From CABMGO01 sp964574775 (GTDB taxonomy: Archaea; Nanobdellota; Nanobdellia; Pacearchaeales; GW2011-AR1): DNA of 46,894 nucleotides. Under the pieces are notes generated by a model, which searched no databases, was not told where the DNA came from, and saw only the letters and a list, made by a program, of their open reading frames with translations. Shown here one piece after another: positions 7,010 through 15,087 of the stretch (positions within the stretch are counted from its first letter, which is position 1; every line of letters starts with the position of its first letter). Location: assembly GCA_964574775.1 (NCBI GenBank), contig CAZNOS010000002.1:1-46894 (forward strand). Reading direction: 5' to 3'. Both the position numbers and the translations under genes were made by a program.

Positions 7010-8470
7010 TTAGCCAAATAAGTTCTTAAACCAGTTAAGAATTTTTTGTATAAACCCTTCATCAATGCATTTTCCAGAAACACAAACATTTGAAGAACAT
7101 TCAAAATTATTTTCACAAATTGAATCTGGTTGTCTTTGAGAAATAAATGTTTCTTCTTCGATACTACAATATTTCCCACCTTTTCTATAAGTAAATGGAT
7201 AACATTTATTATCTATTTCACAACCCTTGCATACATATGTAATATTTCTAACAAAATCATTTCTTGGCAACTTAATTGGAGCCTGTTCGGGATCAATCTC
7301 TTCTTGTGTTCCTTCACATTTATCGTTTCGACAACCAAATTCACATTTTAATTGATAAGACATTATATATCCCTCTGTCGAACAATAGTGTTCTATTAAC
7401 ATCTCTTCATCGAGACAACTATCTTTTCCGCCAGTTCTTATTCTTAAATCTTTGTCTGGATCATCGGCAGAAGAATAACTTCTGAACCCAAATGTGTGAG
7501 CAGAGACATGGGGTCTTTTGCCCCCGTCAGGATCATCACAAAGTTCTTTAATAGAACTGAGCTTATAATCATAACAATTCTCGGTTTTTTGATCCCAATA
7601 CTTATTTGGATTATTTAAACAAGATTCCATAGATTCTCTAATACACGCACCGTCCTCGCAACCATTTGAACATTTATAAGACTGATATTGTTTAGCTATA
7701 TTTCCTTCACAATATTGTTCTTGAACACTATCTCCGATGCAATAATCTCTCCAGATATCTTCTCCAGATTTAGTATTCCCTTTAGTATAAAAATCCAATC
7801 CATCATCAGAATCCGTACAAGTTGGAGTATTCTGTTGAGTCTGGTTTTGTGCCATCCTAAGACAAACACCATCAACACAGCCATCTGAACAATTGTAAAA
7901 AATAGTACATAAACCATGATTACAGGAAGAATCACAATATCCCTCTAGCAATGTATTTGAATCAAAACATGCATCTTCGCCTCCGCTACCCTGCGAATTT
8001 GTGAAGTATCCCTTTTTGAAATAATCTTTTCCGCCATCTGAATCTGTACAAGTCACGCTGTTTTGTTGAGTTTGATTTGTTTGATTGTTTTGTTGAGTTT
8101 GATTTGTTTGATTGTTTTGTTGAGTTTGATTTATGTTGATACATGCCCCATTGATGCAATGATCTGAACAGTAAACCGGACCCGTATAAACCAAATTCCC
8201 TTCGCAGTGAGATTCATATATAATACATTTGTATTCTCCAAAACTAGAATAACAACTATCAACGCTTACATTTAGGGATTTGTCAAAACAATAATCCTCT
8301 ACAGAAATAAATTCTGTTGGATTGAAATAATTAAAACCTTCCGTTATTCCCTTTACATAAAATCTTTCATTTGGGGCATATCTGGAGTCAGAATCTGTAC
8401 AATTCTGCGCAGAAATAAAACTTGCTAAAATACAAACTAGTAAAAATGATAAAATTATTTTTACTTTCAT
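7010..8470 (-). CDS. Secreted Cys-rich repeat protein
   Basis: Signal peptide at residues 1 to about 21 (MKVKIILSFLLVCILASFISA). The mature protein is built from at least four Cys-rich modules beginning CTDSD or CDDPDGG, each with about six cysteines (pattern C..D..C...C....C..GC..G.C). N/Q/T linkers separate the first modules, including a 9-residue tandem repeat (NQTQQNNQT). The C-terminus has an EGF-like/dickkopf-like CENNFECSSNVCVSGKC segment and a short amphipathic tail (FIQKILNWFKNLFG) that may bind membrane. Modules of this kind are common in secreted proteins of DPANN archaea; role unknown, possibly surface attachment. NxT sequons suggest glycosylation. Own promoter: TTTTAAAT lies about 30 nt before the ATG. 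Confidence 0.75.
   Translation of the reverse strand: MKVKIILSFLLVCILASFISAQNCTDSDSRYAPNERFYVKGITEGFNYFNPTEFISVEDYCFDKSLNVSVDSCYSSFGEYKCIIYESHCEGNLVYTGPVYCSDHCINGACININQTQQNNQTNQTQQNNQTNQTQQNSVTCTDSDGGKDYFKKGYFTNSQGSGGEDACFDSNTLLEGYCDSSCNHGLCTIFYNCSDGCVDGVCLRMAQNQTQQNTPTCTDSDDGLDFYTKGNTKSGEDIWRDYCIGDSVQEQYCEGNIAKQYQSYKCSNGCEDGACIRESMESCLNNPNKYWDQKTENCYDYKLSSIKELCDDPDGGKRPHVSAHTFGFRSYSSADDPDKDLRIRTGGKDSCLDEEMLIEHYCSTEGYIMSYQLKCEFGCRNDKCEGTQEEIDPEQAPIKLPRNDFVRNITYVCKGCEIDNKCYPFTYRKGGKYCSIEEETFISQRQPDSICENNFECSSNVCVSGKCIDEGFIQKILNWFKNLFG
8060..8132. repeat. 27-nt tandem repeat (about 2.7 copies)
   Basis: GTTGAG recurs at 8065, 8092 and 8119, exactly 27 nt apart, encoding copies of NQTQQNNQT in the linker of the secreted Cys-rich protein. 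It is an in-frame coding minisatellite, likely variable in length between strains. Confidence 0.85.
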
Positions 8471-8545
8471 CTTAAAAATAATATGATGTTCTCATTTAAA
8501 AGGCTTTCGTTCGTCGTTAAAAAATGTTCCATAGTTAGTAAAATT

Positions 8546-8562
8546 CTGAAACAAAGTTTCAG
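8546..8562 (-). terminator. Perfect 7-bp hairpin downstream of rtcB
   Basis: CTGAAAC-AAA-GTTTCAG. Read on the minus strand it lies 37 nt after the rtcB stop and is followed by the U-rich AATTTTAC. It may terminate or stabilise the 3' end of the rtcB transcript before the next gene's promoter at about 8500. The perfect symmetry also permits a protein site. The rest of the 128-nt gap shows nothing else. Confidence 0.4.
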
Positions 8563-8598
8563 TAATCTTTCGGATTTACTCTTTTAATCAAAACCCAA

Positions 8599-11478
8599 TC
8601 ATCCCTTAACTACGCCTATCGGTCGTAATTTCGCAACCAATTTAGCAAGTCCGACTTTGTCAGAAACTTCAACGACTTCGTCAATATCTTTGTAAACTTC
8701 TGGAGCTTCTTCGACAATTCCCTTTTTACTTCCAGCTTCAAGTGTAATTCCTTTTTCTTTTAGGGATTTTTCTACAGATTCGGCTGTGATGTTTCTCCAT
8801 GCTGCGGTTCGACTAGAAACTCTTCCTGCGCCGTGAGCGGTTGATGCGAATGAGAGCTCTTCGGATTCCTTAGTTCCAACTAATACGTAGCTTGCAGTTC
8901 CCATACTTCCAGGAATTAAAACTGGCTGTCCGGTTTTTTGATATTTTTTAGGGAGCTCCTTTCTTCCCGGTCCGAAAGAACGAGTTGCACCCTTTCTCAT
9001 AATCAAGATATTTTTATCTTTTCCATCAATTTTATGTTCTTCAATTTTCGCGATGTTGTGGCAGACGTCGTATAAAACTTCGGATTGAAATTTTGGGAAT
9101 ATTTTTTTGAATGCTTCTCTAATTGAGTTAGTAATTAGTTGTTTGTTTGCGAAACCAAAATTCGCCGCACATGCCATAGCAGAAAGATATTTTTGTCCGA
9201 GTTCTGATTTGATTGGTGCGTTTACTAGTTCTCTGTCGTATTCTGGGTACCCATATTCTTTTTCCATGAGCTGGATGTAATCGGAGGCGACTTGGTGTCC
9301 TAATCCACGAGAACCACAGTGAATCATAATCGTGATTTGATCCTTTTCTAATCCGAATTCTTTTGCGATTTTGTCGTTTAAGATTTTATCAACGACCTGA
9401 AGTTCTACAAAATGATTTCCTGCACCGAGTGTTCCAAGTTGTGGCATTCCTCTACCCTTTGCTTTTTGAGAAACATCTTTTGGGTTTGCGTTTGGCAAAC
9501 ATCCGCCGTCTTCTGTGAATTTTGCATCGTCTTTTGTTGCGTAACCTTTCTCTATGCACCAGTTAATTCCTTTCGCCAAGACTTCATCTAGTTCTTTTAC
9601 TGTCAGATTTAGACTTGATTTACTTCCTACTCCGTTTGGCGTTGCCTTGAAAAGTTCGTGAGTTAATAATTTTTCTTTTCCTTTAATGTCGTCTAGCGTC
9701 AGATTTGTTTTAAGAATACGGACGCTGCAGTTAGAAACAACGAGTCCATTTGCGATAAAATTATGATTTGTATTATTAATTGTAAAGTCATAAACCAAAT
9801 CGTTATGTATAATTTCTTCTTTATTTTCAATCGTGTCCCACACGAATCCTTGTTCGCCATAGCAATTCTTTACTACAAACTCATTAAATGTTGGAAAACA
9901 AAAAGCGATTCTGCTTCCCGTTTGACCATAATTGCTATAGTAGATGGCCTTATCTATAAAATATTTATTTGAATATTCTGAGGATAAGGAGTTAATTATT
10001 ACAGATTTGCCAATACCATTTAATTTCATATCTCTAGCTTTAATCATAGTTTCTTCTCTAAATTTTATAACTTTTTCTTTTAATTTTAACCACACAATTG
10101 CGGCGTTTGCTAATTTTCTTTTTTTGATGTTGTAGTCATAATTTATCTCTGAAAAGAATCTGATTAAGTTTTCAGAATCAGAGTATATCATTAATCTTGT
10201 TCTAAATGAAGTGGTGCTATTTATTTCATTAACATCGTTTTTAATCAATACATTCCTGACTCCAAAATTATTCAGTATTGTGGAGATTTTATTGACGAAG
10301 TTAATCCCGTGCAGAGAGTTTCTTTTGTTTATAGAAAAAACTAGACCATAAAGATTAAATGAATGTCCACTCATTGTCTTCGGAGAGCTCATTTCTGCGC
10401 CAAATAAACTTGCTAAAAATAATCTTTGGTGCCATCTTGGAGAATTAAGTATCCAATCTGGTAAATCGTAATCTTTTTCGGCTTTATTTCCTTCGGGGGT
10501 TCCTAGCAAATAAAATAGGGTAGCTAATGCTGAAGAGCCATTATGTAATGAGTGCTCTATTCTGGAAAATTCGTATTTTTTGTATTGTGTTGTAATTTTA
10601 TGGTTTCTTTTTCTGGAAAAAAGATGACTTTTAAATCCTATTTTATCTAAATCTTCTTTAATTAGGGTCAAATCTTCTGTATCGCCATAAAAACTTGTTT
10701 GAGTATTTTTTTTAATGCTTAAATTTCCATCTCCAAATATAAAACCCATTATTTTAAGTATAATTGGTAATTTATTGTTGTCTGTGTACAATGGGAGTAG
10801 GTCCAATTTTTTCAGAATGTTTTTTATTTGTATTTTTGATGTAGGGCTTTTATTTAATTTATCTATATCTTCTTCTGATATTAATAATTTTCTATTTGGT
10901 TTTTCGTATTTTACTCCTTCAAACGGATAAGTTAGTATTTCTTCGTTTTGGTTTATATCTTTTAGTTCTTTCATTCCGGATTTTGTATAAATTGGATGTT
11001 CCGAAGTTGCCAAGATTTCTTCCCCCGATTTTGTCTTTAACTTAATGATTTTTTCAGAAGGTTTTTTCATAAATAAGGCAATTTCAGAATTTTTCATTTT
11101 TTTGGTATCTTTATCTAAAATTATTAGAGAGTCTTTGTTCTCATTTTCAAAATCTTTAAGGTTTTTCCAATAACCAAAGCTAGACAATATTCTAGAGTTT
11201 CCACTTAGGCAATTTATATCATACCCTACTCCGCCAGGTGAGATAACTCCTGTTTCTAAATCGAAAGCTGCGACACCGCCGATTGGAAAACCATAGCCCT
11301 GATGACAATCACTAAGCGCGATTGCGTTTTTTATTATTCCTGGCAAACAAGCAACGTTTTTTATTTGTTCAATAGCTTTGTCTTTTTTGATATTTTCCAT
11401 TAATTTTTCCGATGCGAAAATTATCGCCGGAACGTTCATTTTTCCTTCTTTTGGTATTTCGAATTGATAGTTTTTCAT
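8599..11478 (-). CDS. rtcB: RNA-splicing ligase RtcB with in-frame intein
   Basis: RtcB joins 2',3'-cyclic phosphate and 5'-OH RNA ends (tRNA exon ligation, RNA repair) using GTP and Mn2+. Exteins: 89 aa (start at the ATG at 11478) and 376 aa, giving a spliced protein of about 465 aa, normal for RtcB. Signatures include DCHQGYGFPIGG, GVGYDIN|C with the metal-binding Cys at the splice junction, HCGSRGLGH, and STAHGAGR with the guanylylated His. A 494-aa intein interrupts GYDIN|C. A longer frame to 11544 would overlap the upstream kinase gene, so the ATG at 11478, 22 nt after that gene's stop, is preferred. Archease, its activator, is at 15088-15507. Confidence 0.95.
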   Translation of the reverse strand: MKNYQFEIPKEGKMNVPAIIFASEKLMENIKKDKAIEQIKNVACLPGIIKNAIALSDCHQGYGFPIGGVAAFDLETGVISPGGVGYDINCLSGNSRILSSFGYWKNLKDFENENKDSLIILDKDTKKMKNSEIALFMKKPSEKIIKLKTKSGEEILATSEHPIYTKSGMKELKDINQNEEILTYPFEGVKYEKPNRKLLISEEDIDKLNKSPTSKIQIKNILKKLDLLPLYTDNNKLPIILKIMGFIFGDGNLSIKKNTQTSFYGDTEDLTLIKEDLDKIGFKSHLFSRKRNHKITTQYKKYEFSRIEHSLHNGSSALATLFYLLGTPEGNKAEKDYDLPDWILNSPRWHQRLFLASLFGAEMSSPKTMSGHSFNLYGLVFSINKRNSLHGINFVNKISTILNNFGVRNVLIKNDVNEINSTTSFRTRLMIYSDSENLIRFFSEINYDYNIKKRKLANAAIVWLKLKEKVIKFREETMIKARDMKLNGIGKSVIINSLSSEYSNKYFIDKAIYYSNYGQTGSRIAFCFPTFNEFVVKNCYGEQGFVWDTIENKEEIIHNDLVYDFTINNTNHNFIANGLVVSNCSVRILKTNLTLDDIKGKEKLLTHELFKATPNGVGSKSSLNLTVKELDEVLAKGINWCIEKGYATKDDAKFTEDGGCLPNANPKDVSQKAKGRGMPQLGTLGAGNHFVELQVVDKILNDKIAKEFGLEKDQITIMIHCGSRGLGHQVASDYIQLMEKEYGYPEYDRELVNAPIKSELGQKYLSAMACAANFGFANKQLITNSIREAFKKIFPKFQSEVLYDVCHNIAKIEEHKIDGKDKNILIMRKGATRSFGPGRKELPKKYQKTGQPVLIPGSMGTASYVLVGTKESEELSFASTAHGAGRVSSRTAAWRNITAESVEKSLKEKGITLEAGSKKGIVEEAPEVYKDIDEVVEVSDKVGLAKLVAKLRPIGVVKG
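9730..11211 (-). mobile_element. Intein with LAGLIDADG homing endonuclease (in rtcB)
   Basis: A 494-residue protein intron. It begins CLSGNSRI (Cys1), has a TSEHPIYT-like block B (His of the N-S acyl shift step), and ends NHNFIANGLVVSN followed by extein Cys. The penultimate residue is Ser rather than the usual His. A DOD endonuclease is present: the first motif LKIMGFIFGDG keeps its Asp; the second, LFLASLFGAEM, has Glu in the catalytic position, as some active enzymes do. Boundaries were located by codon counting: Cys1 at 11211-11209 and the last Asn at 9732-9730. Insertion before the metal-ligand Cys is a known RtcB intein site. Confidence 0.9.
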
Positions 11479-11500
11479 AATTAGAATAGAATTATTTGGT

Positions 11501-12523
11501 TTATATGTTTTTGTTTCTTTTTCTGAATAATAATATTGCTGCAATTATCACTATAACTATCAAAATCGTTAATATTGGAGAGCTATTTGTTTTGACTTCT
11601 TCTATTATTTTTCCACTTATAACGTTTTGATTTGAAAATGATATAAAAATTAATGCAAGCATTGCAACTGCAATTGCAACTCTAGACTCTAGTTCTCCGA
11701 ATACTTTTCTTATTGTTTTTGAAGTAGGGTCTTTCGCTCTTTTCTTTAGAACAATTAGAGGTGTTCTTGCTTCATACATTTTTACTGCTTCCGCGTCTTC
11801 TCCTTGATAATTCTCTAAAAATACTTCTCTAAGATTTTCTCTTTGACGAGAAGTTATTTTTCCCTCTTCTGCCAACTGATCTATTGCATGAGTTACTTTT
11901 CCCAAATCGGCGTTTGGATCAGACATCTTTACATTGTCTGGGTCTAAAAAATAAAGCTCTCCATTTACATAGTGGAAGTTCCCTAGGTGAGCGTCTCCGT
12001 GTATAAATGATTTTGCTTTAGGAATATATTTGTTTATTTTTTCTACTAATCTATGTGCCTCTCGATTACTTAAATGCCCTCTTTCTAGTGCTTTTGCTGC
12101 GTGAAGAATCATTTTTTTTTCATCGGGAGAGTCTCCATACTTAAATTTTGGCCTGGCTGCTGTATCTTGATGTAGTTTTTCTAATTCTCTTCCAAGTAAT
12201 TTTAGTGCATCTTTAGCGTTTGGATCTCCTTCTGTTATCATGCTCTTAATGCTTTTTCCTCTTACAAAATCGTATGCAATTTCAGTTCCATTTCTATAAA
12301 CAATTGTGGGTGTTTTAACACTTGCAGATAAAACATCGTATCCTCTTAACATATCTTGTGCATCTTTATTTGATCCATATTTCTTTAGAACATATTCTAG
12401 GACTTGATCTTCTTTTTTTGCTGTAACAAGTCTAACATCATTGACAAATCCCCCGCCTAACTTTTTTTCAGTTATTTCATAACCTTGTCTTTTTAATGTA
12501 TTTACAAAATCTCTTTCTGGCAT
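11501..12523 (-). CDS. Membrane-anchored APH/kinase-like phosphotransferase
   Basis: Aminoglycoside-phosphotransferase/protein-kinase fold. A Gly-rich loop LGGGFVND (22-29), an ATP-binding Lys in YVLKKYG (44-50), the catalytic loop HGDAHLGN (175-182) and the metal-binding DPD (194-196) are all intact, so it should be active. After residue 280 come two membrane helices (about 282-297 and 317-333) joined by a polar loop containing ISGKIIEE, so the kinase domain is probably cytoplasmic and tethered. It ends 22 nt before rtcB and is probably cotranscribed. A strong TATA box lies at 12541-12552. Substrate unknown; a small molecule or protein is equally possible. Confidence 0.78.
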   Translation of the reverse strand: MPERDFVNTLKRQGYEITEKKLGGGFVNDVRLVTAKKEDQVLEYVLKKYGSNKDAQDMLRGYDVLSASVKTPTIVYRNGTEIAYDFVRGKSIKSMITEGDPNAKDALKLLGRELEKLHQDTAARPKFKYGDSPDEKKMILHAAKALERGHLSNREAHRLVEKINKYIPKAKSFIHGDAHLGNFHYVNGELYFLDPDNVKMSDPNADLGKVTHAIDQLAEEGKITSRQRENLREVFLENYQGEDAEAVKMYEARTPLIVLKKRAKDPTSKTIRKVFGELESRVAIAVAMLALIFISFSNQNVISGKIIEEVKTNSSPILTILIVIVIIAAILLFRKRNKNI

Positions 12524-12540
12524 TTAGATATGTGTTATAA

Positions 12541-12552
12541 TAAATATATAAA
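12541..12552 (-). promoter_or_regulatory. TATA box for kinase-rtcB unit
   Basis: On the minus strand TTTATATATTTA, centred about 23 nt upstream of the kinase ATG (12523). It is one of the strongest TATA matches in the window and would give a nearly leaderless mRNA. Confidence 0.65.
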
Positions 12553-12561
12553 TCTTAGCAC

Positions 12562-12600
12562 TTAAACATCCAGTACGACTTGCGTCTGCAATGGTTTGTC
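12562..12600 (-). pseudogene. Remnant of an archease 3' end
   Basis: On the minus strand this encodes DKPLQTQVVLDV and a stop, in a frame different from the Lrp gene it abuts. The last six residues plus stop are identical to the C-terminus of the intact archease in this window (IQVVLDV, stop at 15088-15090); 18 of 21 bases match. The match covers only the last 7 codons. It lies between the Lrp regulator and the kinase-rtcB unit, suggesting an archease gene once stood next to rtcB. Chance similarity of such a short stretch cannot be wholly excluded. Confidence 0.4.
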
Positions 12601-13570
12601 ATAATACTTTTGTTAGATCTAATTCGCCTATGGGTTCATTCGTAATTAAAATTAAATCATAACTTTTGATAAAGTCTGGGAATCTCTCTTTCATGGTTTT
12701 CATCATATCGTTGGTGTGTTCATAATTTTTTGTTTCCATTTCTAGTTCGAGCATCCATGGGCCGACCTTTTTTTCATAGTGGAAAACATTTCCGAGTTCT
12801 TTACAATATTCTTTTAGTTTGCTATCTTTTTCTACGGAATAATTTTTTAAATTTACAATTACTTTATAGAAACTATATCCTAGTTTAGAGATATCTAATT
12901 GAAGTCTAAATCTGGATATTATTTTTCTTTTTATTAAGTCTTTAATTCTGTAGATTACGATTCTTTCCGTTGTGTTTATTTTTTCAGCAATGTCTACAGA
13001 AGAAACCCTTGAGTTTGTTGAAAGTTCTCCGAGTATTTTTCTATCAGTTTCGTCTATATCCTCTTTTTTTATTTCTTTTAACCAACTAACTCCTTCTGAT
13101 GGTTGATTTGTAAAATATGAACGCGAAAATATTTCTGCCTCTACGTGCGAAGCTATTTCTTGATTGAGAATATATTTTCCGAATTCAATGTGAAAATTAT
13201 TAATGCAATCGTGAAGTTCTTTTACGTCTTTAACTACAAAGCTGATAATCATATTCCATTTTCCAGCACATTGTGCCGTCCACCAAACTTTTTTATTTTT
13301 TTTAAGAAATTCTATCATCTTTTTTTCTATAGCAGGAGTTGTTTCCTGAAACTCAAGATAAATATTCCAAATCATCACGCCAAACTTGCCCGCGTCTAGG
13401 AGTGTTGCAAAGTTTTTTATTATTCCTTCGTCTTGAAGTTTCTTTATTCTATATTCAATAACGTTTCGTGCCTTATGTAGTTTTTTAGAGAGAATCGTAA
13501 TTGGTTGACGAGAATCTTTGTCTAGTTCTACAAGTATCTTTCTATCCAGTCCGTCGAGTTCATATGTCAT
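12599..13570 (-). CDS. Tandem Lrp/AsnC-family transcriptional regulator
   Basis: Two complete Lrp-type units in one chain. The first winged HTH begins LDGLDRKILVELDKDSR (residues 5-21), followed by a RAM-like ligand domain. The second HTH begins ETDRKILGELSTNSRV (about 173-188) with its own alpha/beta domain. Classic Lrp proteins are about 150 aa and dimerise; this 323-aa fusion would be a built-in dimer. A perfect 8-bp dyad (13571-13590) touches the start codon, below a TATA element, as expected for autoregulation. It may also control the divergent orphan pair starting at 13684. Ligand unknown. Confidence 0.88.
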   Translation of the reverse strand: MTYELDGLDRKILVELDKDSRQPITILSKKLHKARNVIEYRIKKLQDEGIIKNFATLLDAGKFGVMIWNIYLEFQETTPAIEKKMIEFLKKNKKVWWTAQCAGKWNMIISFVVKDVKELHDCINNFHIEFGKYILNQEIASHVEAEIFSRSYFTNQPSEGVSWLKEIKKEDIDETDRKILGELSTNSRVSSVDIAEKINTTERIVIYRIKDLIKRKIISRFRLQLDISKLGYSFYKVIVNLKNYSVEKDSKLKEYCKELGNVFHYEKKVGPWMLELEMETKNYEHTNDMMKTMKERFPDFIKSYDLILITNEPIGELDLTKVL

Positions 13571-13590
13571 AATTGTAATAAGTTACAATT
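13571..13590. promoter_or_regulatory. Perfect dyad operator at Lrp-type gene start
   Basis: AATTGTAA-TAAG-TTACAATT, two perfect 8-bp arms around a 4-bp spacer, directly adjoining the ATG of the Lrp regulator (13570). The TATA-like ATTTAAATA at about 13592-13600 (minus strand) lies just beyond it. Binding here would cover the transcription start and shut the promoter, a common archaeal autorepression layout. Confidence 0.6.
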
Positions 13591-13683
13591 AGTATTTAAA
13601 TCTTGCTGTTTATTACTAATATCTATATGATAAACTATAAATACATACATTATATTACTATTGTTAAGGAGTTAAAACCTAAG

Positions 13684-14457
13684 ATGAAACAAAAACAAGA
13701 AGAAAAGCAAAGTAAATGCGCATTAGCTATAGCAACAAAGGTTGGAGAAAGTATGTTCAAGGGACTAGTTCTCCTTAATGTAAGAAGACACTGCGGTTTG
13801 TCTACTCCACAGTATATTGTTACGTTCGGATTACCTATCGAAGAACAGTTTGCTTTACCAATCGGCCTTGGAGAATTAGAAAGTCTAGAAAGAAATTCCA
13901 CCTTAGACCAAGTTCTTGCTTTTTGGAAACGCCAAGCAGGCATCACAAATCGTTTAAAAGTTAATGTTAGTTCTCCTAAAAACTATGGAAGATATTCTCC
14001 GGCTAGAGAAGTGCCTTTAGAAAGCTTAGATAAAAACGAGCTTTTCATCGAACTGGAATATCGAAGGCTAGTATCCGCTGCAGAAGACTTGCCTAAAAGA
14101 AAAGTTAGGCAGTTGTTTAGAGAAGCCAAGGATTACATTAAATCTGGAAGAATAGAAGACGTATTACTTAGTGCACGTAGAAGAGGCATCTCAAAATGCA
14201 ATACATTTCCTTTGGAAGATTTCTTGAAAATAAGTGATTTATCTCTAGGCTACAGAGCAACTTCTTTTGCAGAATTGCTTTTATCTACCCAGAATGAGGC
14301 ATGGGATTATCGATACAGAAACCAAGCTGGAAGAATACAATATCCTCATTTCGGGAGTTTAAATTTGGAGGATTGGGGGAATCTTCCACGAGTAGGAAGA
14401 GCGATCAAAGATATTGATAAACTAATCTCAGAGTATCGCGGAGGGGATTCAGAATGA
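13684..14457 (+). CDS. Orphan protein A, about 257 aa
   Basis: No family recognised. An upstream in-frame ATG at 13603 exists, but it would sit over the promoter: a TATA-like TATAAATA lies at 13636-13643 and a GGAG at 13668-13671, so the ATG at 13684 is chosen. The first 15 residues are basic/polar (KQKQEEKQSK); the rest looks soluble and mixed alpha/beta with many charged residues and no membrane helix. Phrases such as LPKRKVRQLFREAKDYIKSGRIEDVLLSARRRG indicate a helical, basic middle. It overlaps the next gene as ATGA and the pair probably form a functional unit opposite the Lrp-type regulator. Confidence 0.6.
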   Translation: MKQKQEEKQSKCALAIATKVGESMFKGLVLLNVRRHCGLSTPQYIVTFGLPIEEQFALPIGLGELESLERNSTLDQVLAFWKRQAGITNRLKVNVSSPKNYGRYSPAREVPLESLDKNELFIELEYRRLVSAAEDLPKRKVRQLFREAKDYIKSGRIEDVLLSARRRGISKCNTFPLEDFLKISDLSLGYRATSFAELLLSTQNEAWDYRYRNQAGRIQYPHFGSLNLEDWGNLPRVGRAIKDIDKLISEYRGGDSE

Positions 14458-14999
14458 CAGAACAAAATTTAAATTTAATTGTTGAAGGCAAGAATAAAGA
14501 ACTTCGACTTGCAGATTGGCAATATGGCGATAGGGTTGAAGTACTAAGACAAAGCAGGAAGAAACAATTTGTTTCTCCATTTAGAGGGGCTCTTGAAGAT
14601 TGCTATTATGACGACTGCCAGGGAACTGGCCGATATCATTGGCGTACCGCTATCTCCGATAGATACATAGTAAAAAATGCACTTCGACTAATTGAAAATC
14701 CGCCTAAAGAACTGCAGCAAATTGGTGTATGGACCGATTATAATGATATATTAAGGGAAAGTATGACGCCAAGAGGAAAACCTTCTTGGGCAAATGGTAT
14801 CTATGTAGAATTACCGCCGAAGCCAATTATGGTTGCTAAGGGTTGGTTGGTTTGGGGTTATTCTTACAAATTTATGGAAGTAAAATTACGCCAGCTTATT
14901 ATCAATGAAAAAAGAGTTGAAACGAGAAGAGAGCTAGATCTGCTAAGAAGAAGTGACAGGATCGTTGATGAACATGAATTCGATGGATGGTGTCGCTAA
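14454..14999 (+). CDS. Orphan protein B, 181 aa
   Basis: Unrecognised protein translationally coupled to orphan A (ATGA at 14454-14457). It opens with NLNLIVEGKNKELRLADWQYGDRVEVLRQSRKKQF, a beta-rich, basic stretch, and holds a small Cys pair (CYYDDC). The middle is Trp/Gly/Pro-rich (PSWANGIYVELPPKP) and the C-terminal 45 residues are a basic helix ending near DGWCR. No membrane segment. Its size, coupling and basic composition would suit a nucleic-acid-related partner of orphan A, but no catalytic motif is visible. After the stop only a 17-codon ORF follows, which I do not count as a gene. Confidence 0.6.
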   Translation: MTEQNLNLIVEGKNKELRLADWQYGDRVEVLRQSRKKQFVSPFRGALEDCYYDDCQGTGRYHWRTAISDRYIVKNALRLIENPPKELQQIGVWTDYNDILRESMTPRGKPSWANGIYVELPPKPIMVAKGWLVWGYSYKFMEVKLRQLIINEKRVETRRELDLLRRSDRIVDEHEFDGWCR

Positions 15000-15087
15000 A
15001 ATGAGAACCAGTGAGAATTTATTACAAGACTTGCCAATGATTATGGTTGAGTGAAGGGTTAAAAATTAAAGTTCAATTTAAAAAATT

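Noticed and set aside
8060..8132. Regular 27-nt repeat considered as a CRISPR array
   Set aside because: Repeats are directly adjacent with no spacers and are in frame in a secreted protein (NQTQQNNQT); no cas gene is near.
15001..15054. 17-codon ORF right after orphan gene B
   Set aside because: Starts close to the previous stop, but is very short, with no ribosome site and no recognised sequence.
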